64,000 nucleotides of DNA from assembly GCA_024704765.1 (NCBI GenBank), contig JAKMXF010000022.1:792555-856554 (forward strand), in the 5' to 3' direction. Origin of the DNA: Oopsacas minuta (Eukaryota > Porifera > Hexactinellida > Lyssacinosida > Leucopsacidae). A program made the translations under genes and the position numbers. Below the pieces are notes generated by a model, which was not told where the DNA came from, did not search any database, and saw only the letters and a program-made list of their open reading frames with translations. Below, piece by piece: positions 11,641 to 23,281 of this stretch. The first letter of the stretch is position 1; the number at the start of each line of letters is the position of its first letter.

Positions 11641-12219
11641 TTAATTTTTGCACGTTTTGATTGCTTCAATGATAACTGTCACTATCGCATCAACAGCTGC
11701 CATAGCCCCTAATCCTACATCTCCACAAGCTAGTTTCTTCTCCACGCAAGGTACCACGGTATATCCCCACCCTAACACAACATCAAGTTGTTGCTTAGTT
11801 ATAGGATGAGCCCACATGAATGTATTCATAGCTGGACACACTATAATAGGTTTAGTAAAGTCCCATGCTCTTGCCACACAACTGACCAGATTGTCAGAAG
11901 CTCCGTTTGACACTTTTGACAATGTGTTAGCGTCAAGTGGAGCGACCACCATGAGATCTGCCCATTTCTTAAGTTCTATGTGTAACACTGGGTCTCCTAT
12001 CTTTTTCCACTGACTCCATTCATCTTTGTCTGTCAGAGTTTGTACACTAACTATTGAAGTGTCGAAGAAATGCATTGAATTCTCTGTTGCTATCAGTTTT
12101 ATACAGCACTCCTTTTGTGGGAATACTAATGGTATTCTAAGTGATAGCTGTTGTATTAATTCTGGTATTTTGATAGCTGCTACACTCCCTGTTGCAGCTA
12201 CTAAAATGTTTATAGACAT
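11641..12219 (-). CDS. PPCDC: Phosphopantothenoylcysteine decarboxylase, intronless
   Basis: A 192-residue FMN-dependent enzyme of coenzyme A synthesis that converts 4'-phosphopantothenoylcysteine to 4'-phosphopantetheine. The flavoprotein start ILVAATGSVAAIKIPEL is present. The catalytic-His segment DPVLHIELKKWADLMVVAPLDANTL, the PAMNTFMWAHPIT loop and the substrate-clamp ACGD motif in KKLACGDVGLGAMA are also present. Length matches animal PPCDC (about 200), so it is complete. It is intronless here, unlike vertebrate PPCDC. The first in-frame ATG at 12219 directly precedes the Rossmann-like strand and is the natural start. Confidence 0.95.
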   Translation of the reverse strand: MSINILVAATGSVAAIKIPELIQQLSLRIPLVFPQKECCIKLIATENSMHFFDTSIVSVQTLTDKDEWSQWKKIGDPVLHIELKKWADLMVVAPLDANTLSKVSNGASDNLVSCVARAWDFTKPIIVCPAMNTFMWAHPITKQQLDVVLGWGYTVVPCVEKKLACGDVGLGAMAAVDAIVTVIIEAIKTCKN

Positions 12220-12606
12220 CAGTGCTGCGAAATATGCTATTTAATGTACCTATTATAAGAGGCGAGTATGACTCAATTTTTAGGGTCGAAAATATATCTT
12301 AAACACACTCATAATTTTTTAAGATTATAATGATACGTACACATATATTGTAACATATACCCTGATGCAACAGTGTATTGTTTTCAAGAAATGAATTCAC
12401 TATGTAGTAAATTATTTCTGAACCTGTCTTCAGCACTGAAATATTATTCACTAACATACCAAGAATTATTCTTCAATTATTCTAAGTAAATTTCTAAGAA
12501 AATTAATTTGGTCCAACGTAACTTAATGTTTCCCAAATGCAATGTATTTGAATAATTCATATTGTGGTTTATACATGGTATAGATTGTGACATAAATCCA
12601 ACTAGC

Positions 12607-13356
12607 ATGTGGTCTGAAATATCATCTCAAGATTTACCTTACCCCTCTCGTAACAGATGTAGTAACACATATCAAGCTCCTTATTGGAAAACCTTCACAG
12701 CTCAGGACACTACTCTACACTCCAAGAGCTCATCTCCTATTTCTGCTCCTCGTGTCATCAGGTCTGATAGTGTAGCATCTGTTAACAGAGTATCTTGTTC
12801 TATTTCACCTCTACAGTCACTTCCCTACCCAACTCGTGTGAAGAGTAATGACTTACCTTCATATCTCAGTACTTATGAGCTGACATCTGTCTCTGATAAC
12901 AAGGTCAAGAATCAACAGCTGTTGAGCTTGAAGAGTTTATACAGAAATCCTGATCAAATGCATTCTCTTCCAAAATGTCCTAATCAACATTACGAGTTAT
13001 CTCCTTCCTCTCCTACCTCTCCTACCTCTCCTTCTAGACTCACTGTCTCTACGAATAATCCCTGTACCCCTCTGTTATCTACTGCACTTTGTGCTACACC
13101 ATCGTCTCTATACATTGACGTACAACAACTATTAGCTCCCTCCAAAACAACGTTACCTGAATTATACACCATGGATACTAATATGAGGAGAATACGATTT
13201 GTCCGTTCCTCCCTGAACATACCACTTTACGACCTGCAACTCAGACGCGAAGTTCACACCCCTACTCCCCAGATGAAGAGGCACATGGGTTCACTCAAAG
13301 TTCAAGGTCTAAACCGAACATTTTGTAGAAATTCCAAGAACGAGAGACGAGTGTAG
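12607..13356 (+). CDS. Ser/Pro/Tyr-rich protein of unknown function
   Basis: An open frame of about 249 codons from the first ATG at 12607; the frame stays open upstream to a possible acceptor near 12586. It is rich in Ser, Pro, Thr and Leu and repeats the phrase LPYPSR / LPYPTR. It also contains a Ser-Pro-Thr run near 13010-13035 and a basic C-terminus. No domain or membrane segment is recognised. A disordered cytoskeletal or ciliary protein is conceivable, but that is a guess. The codon-rich, AT-poorer composition compared with its flanks supports coding. Confidence 0.5.
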   Translation: MWSEISSQDLPYPSRNRCSNTYQAPYWKTFTAQDTTLHSKSSSPISAPRVIRSDSVASVNRVSCSISPLQSLPYPTRVKSNDLPSYLSTYELTSVSDNKVKNQQLLSLKSLYRNPDQMHSLPKCPNQHYELSPSSPTSPTSPSRLTVSTNNPCTPLLSTALCATPSSLYIDVQQLLAPSKTTLPELYTMDTNMRRIRFVRSSLNIPLYDLQLRREVHTPTPQMKRHMGSLKVQGLNRTFCRNSKNERRV

Positions 13357-13496
13357 ATTTTGAACTCTTGTTATAAATACCCACACACATACACTTATCA
13401 CTGTTTATGGTTCTATAATTAATATTTAATATTTTTATCACTTTAACATGCTCTTAAAAAACTATAATTTTATTTCTATCTAACAGAGCAAATTTC

Positions 13497-16400
13497 ATGG
13501 ACCTTACGAAAAGTAGACCGAAATTAGACGATTTTCTGAAGACTTTAAATCAATATATTTCCTCACTTCCTGCTACCAAACCTAAACATATTCTAGAACT
13601 CTATTCAAAGAATAACAAATCAATCCCTCCCTTCCCGCAAGATGTATGTCCTTCTATGAGTGGGGACTGGGATATATTCCACTACTCTGCCCCCTCCTCT
13701 ATAAAGCTGATTGGTAGCTACATCCTACAATTACAAGTGAAACCTAAATCCAATATAGACTTAGCTATAGAACTACCTCTAGAATGTTATACACGTAGAG
13801 ATTATCTTGACTACCGATGGGCCCTAAAGAATGCTCTTTACCTCTCACACTTGGCTACACAAATCACAAAATGGGACTCCATTCTTAGTGTCCATTTCTT
13901 CTATCTTAACAATAATACCTTAAAACCTGCTATAGTATTACGTGCTAAGAACCATCCTAAGATAGATATACGATTACTACCACACCCGCCTAACGAATTA
14001 TTCAAACTTACAAAACTACTTCCTTATGAGAACTGTGTGAGACATAACCTAGACTCATTATCCTCTCCCAATCCTACACCTCTATACAATAACTCCCTCT
14101 TATCCACATTATTCTATGAGCAACATCTGCATTCAATATTCACTGCTATGGAGTTGTGTCCTGCTATCAGAGATGCTGTATTACTCGTTAAAGAATGGCT
14201 ACGGAGGAGAAATCTAGAAGATGGGTGGGGTGGATTCTCTGGGTTTCTCGGAACAATGCTCTTGACGTATCTACTGAGTTGTAGGAATGTGAGTAATGGT
14301 ATGAGTGAGTTTCAAATATTCAGAGTATTCATTCTAACTTTAGCCTCTTCAAACTGGACAGAGGAACCTATCTCTTTATTCCCAGAGGGACAGGAACCCC
14401 CTATAGACCCTGGCTCATTCACACCTTTCTATCCGGTAACGTTTGTCGACACCTCTGGCTATGTGAACCTAGCAGGTGATCTCTCTCTAGCACAATACTC
14501 ACGTGTAAGGCACGAGGCACAGATCTCTCTATCACAACTAGACTCATCTCGAGCCTTTGATCTTCTGTTCCATACATGTGTACCTTTCTTGGACTCATTT
14601 GATTGTGTGATTAGGATAGAAGAACTACATTCCATTCTCTCTCACATTAAAGATACTGTTACTACGGGGGAAGTACCAGAGATTGGTTCTCAGCTGTTAC
14701 CAACTGTCATTTACAGAATGTTAAAAATCCTGGAGAAAGGGTTAGGTGATAAAGTACGAATAATCTCACACACAGCTCTCTATTATGACCCGTGGGGCAT
14801 AGACACACACCCTCCTGTAGTTCCCCATCCTGATCAGCTGTCTCTAGGCTTTATCTATACCGGAAGTGAGATGTTTTCAGGTCAGATAATAGGTCCTCCT
14901 CTAAGTGACCCTGTGAGTGTAGTGTTCAGTGAATTATGGGGTGATAAGGTAGAGATGAGGAGGTTTCCTGATGGAGCAGTATGTCCTGTTGTAGTATGGC
15001 CTTGTTCCAATCCTTCTGAGTCACGTATTATTCCTTTTCTAATCACTAGACATCTGTTAGCCACACACATGGGAGTGTGTCCAGATAAGGTAACATTCCC
15101 GGGGATGCAGTTGGATCAGTTGTTGCATATTTCAGACCAATCCTCTATAGGACCAGAAATACCTCTATCAACTGGAGAGACATCTAGTAGCAGAGTACAA
15201 GATCTGTTTGGTGAGCTAACACAGAAATTATTTGCTCTCAAACATCTCCCTCTCCGTATCAGCTCTGTACAAGGTACGCATGCTGTATTCAGAGGGTGTC
15301 ACGTGTTCCCTCCTTCCTTAGCTCCCTCTGGAAGAGCTCTTCTAGCTCTGAAATCAGAAGGAGATGACCCTTCCTTCCTCTTGCCCAATGCAGACCTCTC
15401 TACTCCCCGTTACACCCCTGCTCTTACAGCTGTCCTCAATCTAGCTATCTCTGGGAAGTGGCCAGATGAGTTAGAAGCTATTTGGCGCGTAAAAACAGCA
15501 TTTTATTTAGAACTTTATCACCAGCTGAAGAAACAATTAATCTTGTCACTTCCAACTCGTTTCTTTTTGGACGTGTTTTTCCATGGATTTGTGTTTCGTT
15601 TTCAAGTATCCTACTTTAGAGAAGTTCAGTACCTACAAAACTATCCGGGACCCCTTGACCTAACTGTACAATTGAATGCTCGTGCTTCAGAACTGTTATT
15701 TGAGACAAAAACACTACCAACATATACTGCTAGAGTACACGGATTAATTCTGAAATATTCTTCTCTCAGTGCTGCTATTAGGCTTACGAAGAGATGGATA
15801 CATTCTCAAATGTTTTCTACTCTAATTCCTGACGTCATTATTGAAATGCTAGTTTTGTATGTGTATCTCAACTCAGAGCTATTCACCAGTCCAGGACATC
15901 ATGTTACCGCTTTTCTGCGGTTTTTGTCACTGTTGAGCTTGCACAGCTGGGAAACGGAACCGATTATAATTAATCCATCGAATCAGATCTCTGAGGAGGA
16001 CATTAAAGAGATACGAATTCAATTTCCTAAACTAAGACATACCCTCCCTCCTCTCTTCCTCGTCTCACCATGGGACAAAGAATCTAAGATAACAGCTTCT
16101 ACTCCATCTCTCCCAGTGCTTAACAGATTGACTATCTTAGCGAGGCAAACATACAAATACTTATCCTCCTTTCTTATACCTCAAATAGGATCCACACCTC
16201 TGGTAGATATCAAGGCTCTATTCAGACCCCCATTGAATGACTTTGACGTCATTATTCGTATAAGACTCAAGTTTGCACCGAGAGCTCTCTACGCAGTGGA
16301 CCCGTTAGTAGTTCCTCCTGTCCAAGAGAGTAAACAGAGAAAAGTCATGAATATGCCTGTTGTAGAATTTGACCCAGTTGAGAAGTTTGTTAAAGAGCTG

Positions 16401-16637
16401 AGGAGTAGATTTGAAAAAATAGCTCTCTTCTTTGTAGATGAGTGGGGTGGGAGAGAAGTTGGGGTTGTTTGGCAACCTAGTTACCAGCTGACAGACAGAT
16501 TCCGTGTCAATCAGTGTGGAGGTAAGAGATACAAGCAAGATAGTCAATTAATGGATGTAAATTTACATTCTGTTTTGAATGATTTTCGAATGATTGGAGG
16601 AGATATGATAGAGGATATTATATCAAATTCAAAATAG
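13497..16637 (+). CDS. NOL6: Nucleolar protein 6 (NOL6/Nrap/Utp22), intronless
   Basis: A 1,046-residue single-exon protein of the Nrap/Utp22 family, part of the small-subunit processome that matures 18S rRNA in the nucleolus. The nucleotidyltransferase-fold region is visible near residues 60-110 (IKLIGSYILQLQVKP followed by NIDLAIELP). The tandem poly(A)-polymerase/OAS-like helical parts carry GGFSGFLGTMLLTYLL near residue 245 and ITKRWIHSQMF-like and IPDVIIEMLVLYVYL segments near 770-790. The end contains DVIIRIRLKFAPRALYAVDP. Length is close to human NOL6 (about 1,146). It is one uninterrupted exon where vertebrate genes have more than 20. Confident by overall segment order. Confidence 0.9.
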   Translation: MDLTKSRPKLDDFLKTLNQYISSLPATKPKHILELYSKNNKSIPPFPQDVCPSMSGDWDIFHYSAPSSIKLIGSYILQLQVKPKSNIDLAIELPLECYTRRDYLDYRWALKNALYLSHLATQITKWDSILSVHFFYLNNNTLKPAIVLRAKNHPKIDIRLLPHPPNELFKLTKLLPYENCVRHNLDSLSSPNPTPLYNNSLLSTLFYEQHLHSIFTAMELCPAIRDAVLLVKEWLRRRNLEDGWGGFSGFLGTMLLTYLLSCRNVSNGMSEFQIFRVFILTLASSNWTEEPISLFPEGQEPPIDPGSFTPFYPVTFVDTSGYVNLAGDLSLAQYSRVRHEAQISLSQLDSSRAFDLLFHTCVPFLDSFDCVIRIEELHSILSHIKDTVTTGEVPEIGSQLLPTVIYRMLKILEKGLGDKVRIISHTALYYDPWGIDTHPPVVPHPDQLSLGFIYTGSEMFSGQIIGPPLSDPVSVVFSELWGDKVEMRRFPDGAVCPVVVWPCSNPSESRIIPFLITRHLLATHMGVCPDKVTFPGMQLDQLLHISDQSSIGPEIPLSTGETSSSRVQDLFGELTQKLFALKHLPLRISSVQGTHAVFRGCHVFPPSLAPSGRALLALKSEGDDPSFLLPNADLSTPRYTPALTAVLNLAISGKWPDELEAIWRVKTAFYLELYHQLKKQLILSLPTRFFLDVFFHGFVFRFQVSYFREVQYLQNYPGPLDLTVQLNARASELLFETKTLPTYTARVHGLILKYSSLSAAIRLTKRWIHSQMFSTLIPDVIIEMLVLYVYLNSELFTSPGHHVTAFLRFLSLLSLHSWETEPIIINPSNQISEEDIKEIRIQFPKLRHTLPPLFLVSPWDKESKITASTPSLPVLNRLTILARQTYKYLSSFLIPQIGSTPLVDIKALFRPPLNDFDVIIRIRLKFAPRALYAVDPLVVPPVQESKQRKVMNMPVVEFDPVEKFVKELRSRFEKIALFFVDEWGGREVGVVWQPSYQLTDRFRVNQCGGKRYKQDSQLMDVNLHSVLNDFRMIGGDMIEDIISNSK

Positions 16638-17716
16638 AAGTGTTTAAATAGATGTGGTAAGGAATATTCATTTGATATAAGTTATAGAATCCTGATTGGA
16701 AGAGAATACTACTGAGGATGAGATTTAAGATTTATCCAAGAGAAGAGGCAACAAAGACCACTTCAATTTGATAAATCAATATAGAATTAGAGACCTTTTT
16801 AGCAATTCATAGTTTATTTATTTCTTGTTTTCGAATGACACGAGGACTCTTCAACTGCTAGAAAACCTTGAAATATTTATATAAAGTTATTGATTAATCT
16901 GATATACGTAGATAGCTATAGAAATCTCTTATTTCGTACTATATGTGTATGCTGTTAATCTTTGTTTTAAGGATTGAACCTCGGATAAGTGAAAATGTTC
17001 GGAAACTCAAAAATGATGTGAAATCAGTGATGGTGAATATTATACAGTGTCAGCGGTGTAGCCAGCCTCGAGAGAAATTTTATTTGCAGATTCAACACAA
17101 AGCATATCGTATAGGCCTGCAATAATACTAAATAACTCGTGAACTACGTAAATTACGTAGTTCACGAGATTCACGAATAGATATGATCCATTGAAAAATA
17201 TTTCCCGAGCAGGCCCAGGCCTGGCTTCGCCACTGTACAATGTAGATTTTATATATTCAATTGGATGTTTTCTTGTGTATCAATACGGGATTGCCGATAT
17301 TTGTATCGTTCGAAATACTATAGTTTGCCAGTAATAATGAATATTTTTCACAACTAATTGTCCTCTATAATTTTAACCAATTGTCTACTCTACTGTAACA
17401 AGCGTATTGTGTACGTATGTTAATTATTTAATGATTCTATGCTTTCGTATTTCGTATTTCGTATTTCGCTACGAAAAGCTTTGCGACAATTCTGCAAACA
17501 ATTAATGGATTCTAAAATTACAATTATTAAATTTATTAATATTCAATTATTATTTTATTAACTTCATAATAAATAAATAATTGTAAACATCAATAGAGAA
17601 GTATTAGAAAACAAAATTATTTTTTCAATTCACAGTCTAACAACAACAAATTAGCAAATAATTCCTATAACCATCACGAAATTGCGTTTACTCTTTGCAA
17701 CGTGGAAAGTTGACTT
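16638..17716. other. Spacer between NOL6 and the CARD gene, with a small hAT-like MITE
   Basis: AT-rich sequence. It holds the 185-bp element at 17051-17235 listed below, and a short tandem TATTTCG repeat near 17443-17468. No gene-like open frame is present. Confidence 0.5.
17051..17235. mobile_element. hAT-like MITE with central palindrome and 8-bp duplication
   Basis: A 185-bp non-autonomous element. The left end CAGCGGTGTAGCCAG and the reverse complement of the right end CAGTGGCGAAGCCAG agree at 12 of 15 bases. The flanks TACAGTGT (17043-17050) and TACAATGT (17236-17243) form a 7/8 target-site duplication, as hAT transposons make. A perfect 16-bp inverted repeat with a single central base lies at 17136-17168. 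There is no coding capacity. Confidence 0.72.
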
Positions 17717-18238
17717 TCAAGTCACGAGTATAAATTTGATGCAACTATAACCAATTTTCACTGGCATGGTCAGGATCGCTAAAGTGATCATAAAGAAGAA
17801 AAACAACCAGGAAACGAATCCACTTAGTATCTGGATTTGTCTGGTTTGAGAAACTTCGATTGGTTGGAAAGGATTGGGTTTACCTATTAGGAAGCGTCTG
17901 TCTGAACCGCTACTCCCAAAATTATCGACCTGACAGTCTGGCTTGCTGTTTTTCCTCGCTATGATTGTCTTAGCCAGCTCCCTGTGCTGAATGCAACTAC
18001 TATCACTTTGCAGGGTCTCCAAGAATGGCTCGAAGTCCCTTCTCTCTTTTTCAAGATGCTTCACCAGCTCGATGTTCTGTTTCTTGGTGCTGTAAATGTT
18101 CCCTATCTTCTCTCTCTCATCCTCCTTCATTACACCCGCATTTACAAGTCCATGGCTAATCTTTGTGAAATCTAACTTATTTACTATGAACAGTTCATAA
18201 GTACGGAAATTCTTGTATGATTCTGTATTACAACCCAT
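17717..18238 (-). CDS. CARD-domain protein with C-terminal membrane anchor
   Basis: A 173-residue single-exon protein. Residues about 8-93 read as a death-fold CARD: helix pattern ELFIVNKLDFTKISHGLVNAG, then VMKEDEREKIGN, then a helix with NIELVKHLEKE, then FEPFLETLQ and a final helix. A short polar linker (94-136) leads to a strongly hydrophobic segment at about 137-158 (ILSGFVSWLFFFFMITLAIL) close to the C-terminus, so the CARD should face the cytosol. CARD plus tail anchor is the architecture of MAVS, but the long Pro-rich middle of MAVS is absent. Other possibilities are an adaptor-like decoy or an apoptosis regulator. The CARD call is by fold pattern only. Confidence 0.7.
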   Translation of the reverse strand: MGCNTESYKNFRTYELFIVNKLDFTKISHGLVNAGVMKEDEREKIGNIYSTKKQNIELVKHLEKERRDFEPFLETLQSDSSCIQHRELAKTIIARKNSKPDCQVDNFGSSGSDRRFLIGKPNPFQPIEVSQTRQIQILSGFVSWLFFFFMITLAILTMPVKIGYSCIKFILVT

Positions 18239-21200
18239 TTATAGTTTGTGGAAATTTTGGAATTAGTATATATGATTTTTTATGATTTTTCTTTTCCAAA
18301 TTGTCTACAATAAGGTATATTTATAGTTTTTGCAGTATATTAATGTTATGTGACATATAATATACTTCACTCAAACAATTAGTCATCTCGGGGCTAGCAT
18401 AATAGTTTGGGATTGAATATAGTAAATTTCTTCAAATATTTATTGCCATGATGAATTATATTCTAAAAACATATTTTCTTGAAGTTTACACGTTATTCCT
18501 AGCAATCTTTGTTGTGTTACATATATTGATGCGAAATATTTTGTATTTGCAAAGGTTGACATGTCAGAGCGCGGCGCTAACAGTCAAGATAGTCAGGCTA
18601 TGGCTTGACCACTTTATAATAGATCAAGCCAACTCAAGAGCCTGACCGCTACTTAATACCTTCCGTCGCCCTTGCATGAGTTACATCTTAAAATACTCGA
18701 TTAAATAGTTTAACAACAGAATGATAACGCAATCACTTAGACATAAGTCTCCAGGTGTACACAGCATTTTGTAAATAAGACAAAAGTCACATACAGTATC
18801 TTCTACTTTTAAATTTTAGCATGAAAACTGCAATGTTGTTTACAGCTAACAGAAACTTTCAAATTTTGTTTGCCTGGATAATTTTAGGTATTTAACAGAC
18901 TATTCGTATGAAGTACTTCTTACCATATATACAGCAACTAACTTGTGTTAACAACGTAAACTCAATTGGAGGAATTGTAAATGAGATTTTGAGGGAGGAA
19001 AGATTGTTGTTAACAGCAATTTTGATGCTCTTAACAGTTAACAGCATTTCTACCATCCCTGAAAAGAATAATTCTCTTACAGTCTCTTCGTTTATACCAG
19101 CAATTTTGATATGTCTAATGTTTCAATACTAGAAATTACATATGTATTCTAACTCAGAAGCATGCTAGGTTAAAAATTTCCATCAACAATAATGTTATTG
19201 TCTGACTATCTACTACTGGCTCGATGCTTCTTAATTCTATAGTTAACATTCCTTATTGGAATACGATCTATCATTTTCTGAAATTTTTATTTGAGACATA
19301 ATTGTATCTGGGTGGAAATTGTGGATATTAACTAGAAATACATTTGGTTTCCGATTTCTATAAAGACAGGGTTATTAATATTATAACCTTTTTCAGCCGC
19401 AGATGGTTTCAACCAGCATAATGTTTGAAGAATACTGGAGATAATTAATAATTACACAATGCTTACTTCATAGTAATTGCGATACTATTTATTGATTAAT
19501 AATAATTTACTCCAAACCAGTCCTGGAGTTGTCTTCGATCCCAACAAAATTGGGGTCACAACTGATCCCATTCGTCAAGTATACACTTCCATGAACTACT
19601 TTGTTAAGTATATTAATATTAATTACGTATATGTTCACTGCTAACCTCACTCTGTAAATTTCGTACTCAATTACTCCTTTTCGATGTTTTCAATTTTTCT
19701 AGAGATTATGGAGGGAGGAGGGTTGATGTAATACTCTAAATTAGCTGTGTGTGAGCTACGTTAGAGTTTGCTCAGTTATATATTCGAAAAATATAATATA
19801 TTAATTAACATTTTGGTTTAATTAATCAATTAAAGTTTATGCATTAACACTTTGATTTAATGTTTGTGCTAATTCGGTGACATTTGATAATTAGCCGTTA
19901 AATATATAATTATTACTCAACCTTGATGATGTAATTTAGCAGCTACAGTAGAACTCTCTGATTGGGATTTACTTGCTACTTACTAGCCTTTTATTTTTGG
20001 GGAAAATTTTTAAGTGACAAGTATATATTCCCTGGACGCCTTACCACATGCTTTTTAGGTAAAATAGCTTAGTTATTTCTTAGTAAATTTGAACAATGTG
20101 TTACTGACTTACTGTTTGTGTCTTGTCTACTGAAGTTTTGGCACCTGTGTATATTGGATAGAAATATATCGAAAATATCATATCATGATATCCAAAAACA
20201 ATGGATCCTGTTTATTATCATCCTTAATAGAATAACCCGTTTACTACCATAAGGTTCCAAAACCATTTTCGGTACTTCTTGTATTAACAAACTCCGCTGT
20301 TGCCATATCGCGTTATGTCATCTCCCGGATATTGTCATAAAATGTGGTCAAATTTGGTATCCTCCAGGATCTGTCATATACTTGAACGTGAATTCCAGTT
20401 TATTAGAAAGAAAAACGGGGAAATATACTGTACATAAGGAAGTGTGATAAAATCGTTTGCATATAGTTATGTCTACATGTATTGTCATTTAGCACTGAAC
20501 ACGTACATACATGCTACGTTTAAGAATTGTATTCCCAGATTATCCCGGATAATGTCATAGCAATCAACACTATCCATATATTGAAAATTAAATCAATTCT
20601 AGAACTTGGAATTTTAATTTTTTTGTAAATAATGATTCGTATTATTATATAAATCGTAGGATATATTGAGATTCCATTGTGATTCGAATTTTGTGTAATA
20701 CACATAATACATATCCAACCGAATTTTCTATTGATCAATTATACGAAAGTACAATATAATGAGCCTCTATACACGTAATATCCCTAATATTCATACGTTG
20801 TACCTACATGATTGAGAATACCAACTCGTGGTCTTGTGCTAGTTATCTACTAATTTTTGTATTGTCTATGCTTGTAATTACATACCTGGCTGGTATCAGC
20901 GTCTATACTGCTATAATTTCACTTAGCTCATGACACGTTTTATCCACTAATCTCTTCAACATTGTTTTCGATGATTTTCAATTAACTTAATTGCCAGATG
21001 TTATGTTTTCCAACAATAACATCTAATTTCGTCTGTCTTGTCTTTGCCAATTTTGCTTCACCAGTATTTGAGGTCATATAATTGTGAATTCATTAATCTG
21101 CGTAGGAAATTTATTAATGGCGAATTATCTTTGGCAATTCATTGTTATTGAGATATACACAATTAAATAAATTACTTAACGAGAAATCTGAATATTCAAT

Positions 21201-21263
21201 GTGTTTATAACCTCGAGGAATCATCAAATATTTCAATTTTTCTGTTACTACATTTACTAGATA

Positions 21264-21406
21264 CAGTCAACTTCCGCTATTTCGAATGTTAACAGGAATA
21301 TTCGTTATCTCGGCATTCAAGATAGCGGATGAAAAAACCGTTCGCTATCTTGAATGCCGGTTACCTCGAACAGATTTTCCGGGTTCGAGTTACCAGATGT
21401 TAACTG
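21264..21406. mobile_element. pogo-like MITE with internal 17-bp hairpin
   Basis: A 143-bp element bounded by CAG...CTG and flanked by TA on both sides (21262-21263, 21407-21408), as in the Tc1/mariner-pogo group. The ends are imperfect inverted repeats of the CAGTCAACTTCCG type. Inside, 21311-21327 and 21343-21359 form a perfect 17-bp inverted repeat. A related right end recurs at 21600-21626 just downstream. Confidence 0.65.
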
Positions 21407-22369
21407 TATAGCATATTCATTGAATATAATTTTATATTCTTGATATGAATTTTTTTATTGCATTTTGAAAAGATCACAAAAAACTGAATAAGCAGTAAAT
21501 ATCATATGAAAAAGTGTCACTGGGGAAATTGGAACCTTAAAATGGAGTCCATCTGTTAACTCGAACATTCGCTATCTCAAATAGATTTTGATTCCCTTGA
21601 GGGTTCGAGTTACCGGTTGTTGACTGTAATTAAATCTAATGAAAATGAGATAATTAATTCCCTTGCACTTATTGAAGTCATTTTATTTATTTAGTAAATG
21701 ATTTGTAGTATATTAATTATCTTTCTGCTAACAGTTAGTTTTAATCATAGAATATTCAATTTCGAACTTCTTCAAAATAGGACTCATTTCAAGTAGCTTT
21801 GAAAACCATATAAATTATTATCCTATCATTGCACTCATATGATATTTAATCTCCTTAATTAGACACACCTCTATGTAATTATAGAGGTGTAGGTATAGTC
21901 TTAATTTCTAAGAAGTTGTCATGACTAATTCAGCTATCACATTCCAGCATTTCATACTACTGAGTACTGACAATGAGAAATATCAAACATTTTCAATATT
22001 ATGTATTGTTAGAATATCTACTAAAGGCTTATGTTTCTTAATTTGTTCACATTCCTTTCTAGGAATAATTATATAATTACAAGTATTTCCTTATATACTG
22101 GACCACAGCCGATACCATATAATATACTAATGGAAAATTTTGGTTTCCGATACTGATTCATATAACAGACTGCACAGGGCTATGTACACACCAATATTAG
22201 TATTCGAAGGATCCTGGATACAATATATTACACAATGCCCACATCATAACATTTGTTGTTATTAATTAATCTTATATAATAATTAATAAACTCATTCATC
22301 TCTTTGATTTCGTTGTTCTCAGAATTGATTTTTCCACTAAACCGACGAGTAACATATAGTCATGTACTA

Positions 22370-22582
22370 CAGTATACCCTCCCTAATCCGAAGTCCGAAC
22401 AGGATGAATTCTACTGCGGAAAATACTGTTTACTAATATATATATGTTGGCAGCTTTTCATCATTTGTACAACAAGATTCGAAATAATGTACTCCTAGAT
22501 CAAATAGCTATGCAGTATTTCACTAAATGAACGAAATATTTTGCAATTGGAACAGTGCTGTTCGGATTAGCAAGGTATACTG
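22370..22582. mobile_element. pogo-like MITE with TA duplication
   Basis: A 213-bp element. The left end CAGTATACCCTCCCTAATCC and the reverse complement of the right end CAGTATACCTTGCTAATCC are inverted repeats. TA flanks both sides (22368-22369, 22583-22584). No transposase is encoded. Confidence 0.65.
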
Positions 22583-23281
22583 TAGTAATGAGAATACTTA
22601 ACCAATATGCAACATTAATTGATTTCCATAGGGTTGTCAGCTAATCTAATTGAAAATACTGAGCTAAATGCTCGTTGTGTGTTCCATTATAAAATAGATA
22701 TGTACAGTGTACAGCTGGCATAAAGTGTCTACTTAATTATTAAAGCATAATATCTATGATACTGTCTACGTAGATAAGACATGTTCCTTTTTCACAATAC
22801 ACGTTTTCTTGGAGTTTAATTATACATTTTATCATCTGTGATCAACATTTCCTACCTATTTATGGTGCTCGCTTCTAGTCGAATTTCCTGGAAAGTACTT
22901 AGCAAAATACAGCCTTTTGCGAATATCCCTAAATTATTATTATTATTATTATTACCATGCAAAATTGTATTAGTTTCAGCTGTAACAGGCTGTATGCACG
23001 CATCTTAAGGTTCATCTAATGATCCATCTCAACAGCAGCAATTCTAGCAAGATCAACCTAGCTAATACTTTTGATGTTACTTCACTGTCTAGGAGTGATG
23101 AGTTGTTCATAGATCTTTCCACCCGTACCTATTGAACCTTCATATTGCATGTTATTGCAACATCCTCTAAAATTGTAGTCCTTAAATTTTATCAACCTGT
23201 GGTTGCAAGCTGTTTTCTATAAAAGGAAGTGTAGAAGAAAGGATTATCAAAAACCAGATTTTTAAGAATTATTATTGTAGG

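Noticed and set aside
18448-19132. Short hydrophobic open frames in the gene-poor region
   Set aside because: AT-rich DNA gives Leu/Ile/Phe-rich chance frames; they have no motif and no splice context.
21600-21626. GGGTTCGAGTTACC read as a tRNA B-box
   Set aside because: No acceptor, D or anticodon arm can be folded around it; it is the right end of a pogo-like MITE.
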